Of a stretch of DNA of 64,000 bases, positions 50,504-61,199 are shown piece after piece; the stretch's first letter is position 1; each line of letters begins with the position of its first letter. The position numbers and the translations under genes are program-made. The notes below the pieces were generated by a model, which saw only the letters and a program-made list of their open reading frames with translations, made no database searches and was not told the origin of the DNA. This stretch comes from Gavia stellata (lineage: Eukaryota > Chordata > Aves > Gaviiformes > Gaviidae). The stretch lies in assembly GCF_030936135.1 (NCBI RefSeq), contig NC_082611.1, forward strand, positions 9,377,001 to 9,441,000, read 5' to 3'.

Positions 50504-53500
50504 TTATACTCTTCCCCACTCTTTGTTCCTTAGAACCTTTCTCTGGATTTTCCCAGTAGTCATCTTTGGTAGATCCTGGACGAACTCCACCTGAAAGGCA
50601 AAAATGCTCACTTTTAGCCAAATACATTCTGATTAATCTCCCAGGTGCAAGGAAAGACACACTTCCATTATGGCTGGGGTAAAAAAATGGGAAGCTGCAC
50701 AGCTTGGGGCTGGGACGGTGAAATTCCTTATTACACACCTTTGCTGACTGCACTGGCAGTACTTGCAGGGACAAGTACCACAATCCTGAAGAGATGAGTG
50801 CTTCAGCTGTCAGGACAGGGAGTTACAGGTGTCTTTCCTGGTTGTAAGGGATGGATTCCAGCCCCTCTGATGCCAGCAGGAATTTCCCCTTTGCTTTGGC
50901 TGAGACTCTGAACAGAACTCAAGGGAGGAATTGGTAAGAGCTGAATGCCTTGCCCATTTGAGTCGCTGTGAAAACCCTAGTATTCCATGAAAGGAAGACT
51001 GGACCCTGATAAAGATAAGTTACATAACCATTTCCTCCCTTTGGGTCCTTTCTAGCACATACAGTGAACCCAAGCCTACAGCTGCAACAGACCCTGTAAT
51101 TTACTTTTATTTTATTTAACTATGGTTGGAGTATTTGTCAGAATGCAGTTCAAAAGAAGCTGGGGCAGGACAAAAACTGTTCCATTTTTGATACAATTAG
51201 AAGTCCTGTCTTTTTGTGGTGTACTTACTTTCCTCGGATACTTGTAAGGTGCAGTCACCTTCTTGACATGTTGCTGAAGCTCATGAGTTAATTCTTCTGG
51301 ATCATGTGATACAAAAGCAGGAGCTAAAACAATGAAGGCTTTGACTACCTGTGTCGCAGAAGTTAAGGGACTCCATTAACTTCCAGACGTGGGAATGAAG
51401 GGATATATTTGTTGCCAAAACTGAGTATCAAAATTCAGAAATAAAAAAATTTGATTTTTTTCTTTAATTTCCCTTTTCATTGGCTGTTTATTACAGAATG
51501 CAATGTTATGAAGGGCATATTCTGCAGCATAGGATTTTTTGCCATTTTTCCAATTTTTTTTTCTTAACTTTATACACTACTAAAATATCAAAAAGTTGTA
51601 AAACAGAAAAAAAGACAGCTGAAAAACTCACCCTGGGGCTCAAAGAAAGGTTGCAAAGTTGAAAAATATCAAAAGAAAAATTAAACACTCTGGATATCAT
51701 TGCCACCATGTGCTTAGTGACAAAAAGAAAAATAATCCAAATTCTGTTTCTTAGACAAAAAGATGCCACAGCAAGTGTGAAGAGCCAAACTTTTTTTCCA
51801 CCTCAAACCCCGCAAATAGGGAAATAATTCTGAAATTCTAAGATCTGTCAAGATATGGCTCTAAAATTTTTTAAACCCATTTTAATTTCAAAAATCAGCA
51901 ACATTTAATTCGAAGGAAGCCTAGTACATATAGGGAACTTGATGCTTAGAATAAAGTGCATTTCTTTCTATATCTTTGTTTTTTCTTTTTACCTCCCCTC
52001 GAATTGGATCAGGACTGCTGACAACAGCTGACTCTGAGACTGCAGGGTGTTGTATTAATGCACTTTCGACTTCAAATGGGCCAATACGATACCTAGGAGA
52101 AAATGCGTATACGACAGCCATAGCAAGCTAGCCATTCAATTGGTGTTTCCAGATTGAATTTTAACAGGCAAATGAGCAAATCTAAAAGCAACTGACTTAC
52201 CCAGAATTAATTATATCATCAACTCTTCCAACAAACCAGACATATCCTTCTTCATCCATAATCCCTCTGTCCCCAGTGACATAAAAATTTCCACACACAG
52301 AGGCAGCAGTTTTCTCTGCATTATCCTGACAACAATCGAACATTTAAAACAATGTATCTCATTGTTAGTGAAATGTAATGGATTTACTTTGCAGTGGTGC
52401 TAAAAATGATCAAGACAGTTTTTCAAGTTGTTCTAAAAATAAGTACGTTCAATACTATTTTATGTTTTCAATTTAAAAAAAACAGAGCCACATTAATTAG
52501 CAGGTTTGTGGTGGAAATATGTGAGAGGTGGAAAAGAGCATTTGTGTATATATGGACTCATGTTCTAGGGAAAAAAGGCTATGCTCTATCAAAATGCCCA
52601 TCCATCAGAGCAAATTACTAAAATGTATAACCCACTCTCTTCAGAGACATCACTTATCATTGCAGGGGGTTGCCACAATAACCTCCTGTCAATGGAAACT
52701 TTTTACCCCTAACCTTCAAGACCAAAACACAAGTGAGGTGACCTACAGGGAAAACTTCATTATCTGCATTGATCTAGTGGGTCTAGATTATACAGGAAAA
52801 ACACACTGACAACAGAAGACATAATGAAAAATTGAAGTAATAGTACTGAACCAAAAGTAGTTTTTTATCACATAATGAGCAATCGCTTTGTGCAAGTTGT
52901 TGTTTGAGGATACTACAAATATCCAAATATTATGGGGGTTCAGAAGAGGATTAAACACATAGATAGGTTCCCCAAAGCTTATTCAACATCATAGTTCAAA
53001 TGCAGTGGAGAATATCTTTGTATTTGCCTGATTCTAGTGTTTTCTTAAGTATGTACTACAACTCAGCACCACCACAGATGGAATACTAGCTTAGATGGAC
53101 CTTTGACCCGAACCAAGATGGCCATTCTTCTGACACGTTTTTTAAGCCTGTTCTGCCTTCAGTGGGTAGAGCATTCCCATTCGACTAGTAATGTTAGATT
53201 ACGTATGCCATTTGCACAAGCCATATGATCATCTACACTTGAGGGTTTTGTGCTGGAGCTCGCCTTTGTGCTGTTGATCTTCTGCACACTGTCTGTGTGA
53301 CAGGCAACTGTACAAAGACTTTCTCTGACACCAGAGATACATGCATGCTGGAATGTGTAACTTTTAAAGATTTAAAAGATCAATCTGTGGGTACCTCTGA
53401 CAGCGGTATAAGGGAATGAGATACCTGTGCTCTTCGGAAAGCCTCCCTGAGCTTCCGACGTATTAGAGTAGCCTTTACGGGCTTCCTTCATGAATCCCTA

Positions 53501-56500
53501 ACCAAAGATAGGAGTGGAATGGAAGGGAAAGGAGTGATGCACTGAACGTGAAGCCCATGCCAACTGCCAGGTACAGGTCTGGAATGAGGTACCCACTGGT
53601 TCATGTTGCATCTTGAAGTTATACTCTGCCAGTCAGTCTGTTCCAGGAGTAGCAGAACAATATACTGATCAGGCTTAAAGCCCTCAAGCAACCTAGTGAG
53701 ACCTAGTGAAGATCCTGGCTGAAATGCTGCTCCTTGGATAAGTCAACAGAACTTTGCCCTGGGTCTCTCTTGAGCTTCCTAGCAGGCAACAGCCAGACCA
53801 ACTCAGACTTACCAAGTACTCAGAGAACAGACAGAATGGTCGCTTCGGTTGAACTCGGACAGCAATGTTGCCGCCTTCTCCTGCAGGCAGAACAGCCCCA
53901 TGATCATCTATGATCTGCAGAAAGGACATATCATTATTGCTTGGATTAGCTCAGTGAAATATCTGTTATAGCACAGCGCAGGACAGAGAAGGGACACAGA
54001 CAGCATTCCCTTACTCTTTTACCCACAACTGCAGCTGAGCTCAGATGTGACATATCAACATACCTGCACATCATAAGGGGGAACAGCTTTTCCCAAAGAG
54101 CCAGGTTTAATTCCCATTCCTTTCATATTGGCACATATTGTCACCTGCATAACAGATTTTTTTTTTTTAAATTTGTGCAACGTCTTGTAGACTTTATTAT
54201 TGTTTGCATTAGGCATGACACCTCTTCATGACTTGTGACAAGAGCTGAATCAGGACTAAAGCACTGTGGTTCTCCAGCACATCAGAGTGGCATTTCAGGT
54301 CAGCCCTGTGGAATGAGGCTGCTTGTGCTCAGTCTTGAGCCAGTGACTTCTTCTGCAAACACTTGAATTTGCAAGACAGCAGATGTGAAATTATTACAGA
54401 TCTTATTTCAATAATGGGACAATTAATTTGGGACCGTATCAAGGGGAAGAGGAGAGAATGCCTGAAATCTGACTCTTAATAACTTCGTTAACGTTCACTT
54501 ACAGAGAAGTCTGGGATGTGAACTGATTTAATATTTTTCATTAAAACGTCGGACAGGCCAAATTGATACCCAGAGCAAATTATTTTTTCTTAGTTTTACC
54601 TTTTAAGTAAAGATGATGAAGGGTTCTACTAAAAGTTATTTGATCTGAGGTAATCTTTGGCATGGTTTTTGTGGGGGGCTGAACTCTGTAGTCATAGTAT
54701 TTCCTATAAACATTAAAATATGCAGCTAGTTGATTTTGGAACTATATAATCACAATTAGATACAGCCTCTTTTCAAAAAAGTTCATTTAAATGATCCTTA
54801 CTTTTTCCATTGATTTATCAAGCACATTGTGACTCTGGTATTGTTACCTTTGAAAGGGCATACTGCAAGAATTAATGCAAATGTACTGTTTCAGTCTGGC
54901 CATAACCCTCATAGATATCCAGCCCTGTCTGGATTTTCCACTTTGCCATCACTTCAGGATTGAGCGGTTCCCCTCCAGATAGACAGTGTTTCAGAGTCAT
55001 GAACTTGTAACTTGGGAGGAATAGGAAATGAAATAATTTTCTTAACTTCTGAAAAGAGCGGTGAATGGTCTTAACTGAGCAGCCTCCCTCAACTTTCAAA
55101 GTAAGTACACATAAAACTTCACAAGTTACTTGGGAAATTACAATAATAATCCTGCTACAGTCCTGGATTGGACTCTTAGATTGCTCGTGTTACCACTGAG
55201 GATAATGTGGTTTACCTCTGTGTCACTGGAAGCAGGGGTTTTTTTCTGGAAAAAGAGTGAGCAAAGGTGTTTTCTTGGAAGAGCTGACAAGAAAGGAGAA
55301 ATCTGAACAAGCACATCAGATATTCCTGGAAAGCTGAGTTATGTGCCCACATTCAAGATCAAATAAGACATTGAGAATTTTCTAGAGCAAAAGGAAGGCT
55401 GAATAGGAGGCTGAGGTCTCTGCTAAATCAGGGATGGCTTTTGTCAGGATGAAAGACCTGTGTGAGAAGAATAAGTACCTTACTGAAGGTGTGAAAACTC
55501 CTTACAAATCACACTAACTACTTCTCATAAGCTGATTATTTCACAGTGTAACAAACTGGTGGGAACAGCTGACAAATAACTCTTAGCATGTGAAAGTCCT
55601 CTAACTGTTCACTTCATTCTCAAGTATATAGGAACAACTCCACTGTAGTCCAGTAATTCCCTGATCCAGTGCTGCATGAAACCTTGACTTAAATTTAAGT
55701 CTGAACCGTAAGTTCAGATGAAGTGACAACTCAAAAAAATCTCACTTGTTTCCTCTGTGCTGCCGGAATGGCCTAAGGTGTGACTAGTTATTGTCATATT
55801 TCAGAACATAGCTTTCTCTTCTGAGAGCAAATTTTGCTAATTAGATTTCCTTTAATTGAAAAAAATTGAGCAACATAAGGAACTAAACAGCCAGAGCTGT
55901 CACAACATTACATCCCAGACTCTCTCTGCTAACCCTGCAACAGACAGATGTGCAGTACCTGCTCAAATCATGTTGGACCAGCATGCAGTAGGCAGTGGGA
56001 GCAGTGCAAAAGGCAGTGATGGGGTATCTTGAGAGAGTCTAGAAAAACAGAAAGTTATTTTGTTGAGAAGAAAACGTAATGGTGGGTCTGAACTTGTAAA
56101 TGTGCAGGTGATTAACAAAACTTACGTGCTCAAATGTCTGCAAAATGAAAACCATAGAAATGCAACATACATTTAACACAGAGAATGACTATGGCTTAGA
56201 GACTATGAATCCTGACTGCGGAGTGGCTGTACCAGTCAGTCCCACTGCTGTAGAAAATATAGCACTTTCTGTCCAACAAAAATCATTTATGTAAATAAAC
56301 AATCACCGAGAGTAGTAGTTCCAGTTAAGATTGTTTTCTGCTTCCCAAGGCGACCGTGTCCCAGGCTCGAGACTAAGTGACAACAGTGAACTAGACCAAA
56401 ACTTTTCCAATTTTATTCTTGGGAAAGTCTGGGTCTCCTCTCCACACAAGAGGTCAATGTTGAGAAGAACAGGCCAGCTGCCTGGTTTTGCAAAATGGCA

Positions 56501-59500
56501 GAGAGGAGGAATAGTCATTCTGGCAACTCATTGAAAATTCAGGATAGCAGGGCCCTGATTCAGGTCTACGGCATACTCTGATTACTGGCCCATGCTCACC
56601 CTGAGCCCAAAGCAGCTGGAAGACCATACCTAAAGTGAGCTTTAGGCTAAGCATTGGACAAGACAGCAGCGATCCTAAGTTATTTTTATCCTGCATCTTT
56701 CACCACATCTCCTCTACACTGTAGCCATGTCACATGGCCTACCCAGGAGGGAAAACACTTGCTCCTCTAGCTTACTAGGCACCAATGGGAGCGATGATTG
56801 CTTGGGATGTGGGAAGTACTATGCCTGCTGCTACAGAGCAGTGGGTACCCTGGCACTGGAGCCCAGCTTGTATGCTTCATTTATGCAAAATGAAAATAAA
56901 ACTCACAGTATAAAATGTTAACGCTTACCTCTGCAATAACTGCTGGTTTAAATTTTGGCATATTGTGTACAAAGACGCATGATCCACAGATCCATGGTCC
57001 AAAGACACTGCTCCAAGCTGATTTTACCCAGCCAGTATCAGAGGTATTCCACATTATATCTGAAGGAGTCAAGTTCATCCAGTACCTGATGATAAAGCAG
57101 AGACAAAAAAAATGCTTCATAGAGTGAGAGAGACGCAGGCATAGGTCACAGCATAATTAAAGGAAAGGGCAGGAGGCATCCATTAGAACATGTCGTATCA
57201 GCAAGTGGGGCTCTTTGGAAAGTCTGTAAGAGTTGAAGAGAATCTTAAACATTCTCTTATTTCCCTTCATTCCCTCCTGTTTAACATTTCCAGCATTTGC
57301 TTTTCTCCTGAACAGTGCAAAACATCCTTGGCTTGAGTTGCAGAATCTGGATCTAAATCAAAAACCAAACAGATTGTTTGGAGCAGGCTTTCCCCACCTT
57401 GCGGATTAGAGACATCAACTAAATCACATCTTATTTCCCTAGGAAACTAATCAAATTACTTCTACGGACTCTATACCACCAACTTCCAATTCAGAATGCC
57501 TTGGGAAATGTATTCTTTGATTTTCATTAAATTTCTCACTCCTGGGGAAACATAAATAAAAGATGTTCAATGAAAGCAAATCAGACCAAGCCCCAGATTC
57601 AAACTGAACTGTAACTTCCAAGGTATAATGCTATGGTCCAAGGTTGCTTTGGTTCTCAAGGAAGGTTTACATAATACTAAAGCACTAAACTTTATCTGGT
57701 TTTGCTATAAGGAGGCTATCCTTACTGCCACTCCATAGTCAGCCCTCTGAGCGACAGAACACTGTGTTTGATGATCTCAACTGAGTCTTCAAGAAGCTTT
57801 TAATAATGAGGGTTTCACCGTGAGAGGGGAAAGGTGAGGAAGAAGCAAGATCCTACAACTCATGAAATGCATACATTTACTGGAGTTTTTATGGTCACTT
57901 TTTCAATTTAATTGTGATCATGTCACTTAATCAGGACACTGGGAGCAACTGTGAGGTATACCTGCCACTGGTTGCAAATCCGATGCCATAACTGCTGTGG
58001 GACTGCACCACCATTTTTGGAGAGCCTGTACTTCCACTACTAAAATAGATCAGCATTGGGTCTTGACTCCTTGTCTTGACACATTTATGGTCAGCAGATG
58101 TCACCCTTCAGAAGAAACAGTGTATGACGGTTACCACACGTAGTTCTTCATGAAAGAAGCAGTATTTTTTAATGTTTAGGCGATAAACAGGAAAAAGGCT
58201 CAAAGCTATACGATCTCACTAAATAAATAGTTGCATCAGATACCACAGGTAAGAGATAGAGATCACATTTTGCTAGTCACAAGTGTGCTCTGTATGCCAT
58301 AACTTTCAAGATGTGAGCACCTACAGCATATTCCAGTGACTTTGTCTACCACTACTTGACAAGGGCACTCAAGGTGCTTGTTACGGAACGGCAGGTAGAT
58401 ACAAAACCAACTTCTGCCTCAACACATACCATCTCCCAGCCTGAAGTCAATGGGTGCCATATTCAGGCCATAACGCCAAGTAAGGTGGTCTTAGACATGT
58501 ATTGTGCCATTTATGTCAAGAGACTGATGAATAATTCAGAATGTCTGGGCTAACAAGATAGTCAAGGGAAGAAATAACTGATGCCATGTTAGCTGAGCAC
58601 CGAGAACTGGCAATGGGTATCTTCTTATTGAATTCCAAGAGGTGTTAAGCTGGGCTCTAGAAGACAAGCACAAAACAACTGCAAAATTAGTACTCTGTGT
58701 GCTTGTCTTGTGATGACAGTAGAAGTAGAGAGCTTTTAAAAGCTGGGAGGCTGCTGAGTAAGGAGAAGCTGAAATACCTGAATACAGCTCCCAAAAAATG
58801 TGTTGGAGGGATTTGTACTTAATGCAGTGATTACAGCGAGTTGGCAGAGGGATGCAAAAATGTAACTCATTTGTATTTTGGAAATTAGTACGAAAATTCA
58901 GCAATGTCACCTGACTGATACAGCTTCCTTCACCTCACAGGGATGATGGTAAAACATCTGGATACTCACACAAAGAGTTCTTTGAGGTTCAGCCACCCAT
59001 CTCTGCTCCCTTTGGCTACAATAAGTTTGCTTTTCAGAAACTGGCAGTCAGGCATGACAGATTCCACTGCAGGTGCCAGTGTATCATCGGTAATGATGCA
59101 CTTGGCCTTCGAAGCCTGGAGTCGGTATAAAATGTCTTTGGCTGTTAATTGGGATGTTCCTGGAATAAAGACAATTCCTGGAAAAAAGCAACAAGCAATT
59201 TAGAAAATTGACCATTTTTCTTTATTATGTTCACAGCACATGACCCCGGCCATAGAAAAGCTGAGCTACTTGCCAAAAACTTATTCTTTGAGAAACAAGA
59301 GTCAAGTACAACTCATGTTTGAAGGCACAGCTTGGGTGAATTTGTGGCCTAGGAATGACCTGGGATCATCTGGCTCTGAAAGACCTCCAAACCCTGCAAC
59401 ACTGATGTTGAGTTTTGTGTCACCCATATTAAAGGTACCTTGATCATGAATAAGATCTAGATTTCGAGTGTTTTTTGAGCACTTCCTTCACAATTCGTAA

Positions 59501-61199
59501 CTCAGGAAGGAAGTAGTGAGATTATCATCCCCTTAATTTGGATCCCCAAATATAATTTGGATTATATTTACATCTGGAATAAAGCCATTATTCATTTCAA
59601 TAAGGAATTAATACCTCTGATATCAGATAAATAGATTGAGGTCAGGTAGCTCACATACATTGCTCAGTCAACATATCCCTCAAGCTTGGATTCATTTTGT
59701 AATGTGAACAAACGTAAGTTTGGATACTGAGTACAATGTGACTGAAATCACATTTTTTTTGGGGGGTGGAGGGATGAGGGGGTTGTGGGAATCAATTTAG
59801 TGCATTTCTATACCTCTTTTTCCCCGAGGATTTCAATAGACTTGACCTACAGATTGATTTCAGTCTTCTTGCACCTTCAGAGGTGTCTACCGAGTTTTAC
59901 AATTGGGAAACTGAGGCATTGAGATACTGAATGATATTCTCACATCATAGTCCAGAAAATCTTGGGTACGTTAGAATTGGATTCCCTGAGTCTTAGCCCC
60001 ATTTACAACATGCAAGAATCACAGAGCTTAAAAGTGGGACAAAAATACTTGATCACATCCCTCTTGATGCTGAATTGTTCCATCATGGATGTTTAGCAGT
60101 CTAAAAATGCAATCAGTCAAATTCTTCCTAAGAATTTGCAAAACTGTTAACAGCAGAGCAAAAAAATATTGTATTGAATTATTAACCAGTGTCGTCATAT
60201 AACTTACTGCGCTAAACCTGTCCACACTGATAATGTATCTGGTCAAATCTGGCCTTAGATTGTAACCATTCAACCTTCACTGGCTTCAACTGACGATGCT
60301 GTTTAACTGGACCATATCTGTTCAGCACCTAGTACAATGTTGCTTTGGTTCCTCTGTGGATGCTGCCAATTCTCCTTCTGTGCAAAAGCTGAATTGTACA
60401 AGGCACAGCAGCATATTCCTGTTTACATTTTTTTCAAATTAATTTAGAGTATTTTTCGTACCTTCTATTTATTCTCTTTCTGCATCCAAGAGATCAGTAA
60501 GGTTACTCACCTGTTCACATACAGGCTACATTCAGTAGCCACCATTCTGGAACACGAGGCAGAACTGCCATAACCCTGTCTCCTCTCTGCAAACCACATG
60601 CCTCAGAAAGTATATTAGCTGCTTTCCTAGACAGAAATCCCAACTCTTCAAAGCTCCACTTCACCTCCTCTCCCTCATCATTAACCCACCAAAAAGCTGG
60701 ATTTGCTGGTTGTCTTCCATCCTACAATGCAACAGAAGATAGTAAAATAAGATGACAATCCTTAAAAGGTTTAATTTCAATCTAAACTCCACACTAAGAA
60801 AATCATCCCCGGCAACTAGTCTCTTAAAGTGACACCTATATTTTTGACAAAGAAAATAAAATAGTGCATTCTACTCCGCAGCTAATATTATTCAGTATTC
60901 ATCAGGAAAACTGATTTCTATCATCTGAATTTCTATCATCTGAATTTCTATCATCTGAGATTTGTTCCAATGCCTATGAAATAAAAGGAAAATACTACCT
61001 TTTCCAGTTGCGACCACTCATCTAAGACATCACTTGCAAAGTTGAAATATTCTGGCAGTTCCTTTTTACACTGGTTTATAGAGTCATAATACGAAATAAT
61101 CTGAGATGTAAGAAGCCTTTTGCATCCATGGAATAATCTGCAAGGCGACCTGAGAATCCGCAAACACTGAGGAATCCATGACTTAATAAATGTTCTCAT
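50504..61199 (-). pseudogene. ACSM copy E, ACSM5-like, 13 exons with one nonsense codon
   Basis: Coding exons: 60999-61199, 60511-60721, 58970-59177, 57962-58105, 56929-57085, 55959-56038, 54887-55010, 54064-54144, 53813-53914, 52201-52325, 51993-52092, 51229-51348 and 50504-50590. They join in phase to 580 codons including the final TAA, but exon 2 has TGA at 60515-60517 (codon 136), where copies B and D have CGA and gene A has AGA. A CpG-type C-to-T change explains it. Everything downstream stays open: ATP loop SSGSTGSPK (altered but inside the signature), [30 protein letters not shown] and LPKMTTGKIQRK. The start ATG at 61199 gives 67 codons in exon 1, as in B and D; an in-frame ATG at 61244 is also open. 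The PFC and FIVL.PAF.SHDPE stretches resemble ACSM5. This may be a recent pseudogene, a null allele of the sampled individual, or a base error. Confidence 0.75.
59761..59789 (+). other. Candidate G-quadruplex motif in intron 2 of copy E
   Basis: G runs of 6, 3, 5 and 3 bases are separated by three four-base loops (TGGA, ATGA, TTGT), a canonical quadruplex pattern on the plus strand, which is the template strand of copy E. It directly follows a run of T. Folding is inferred from the pattern only. Confidence 0.55.
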
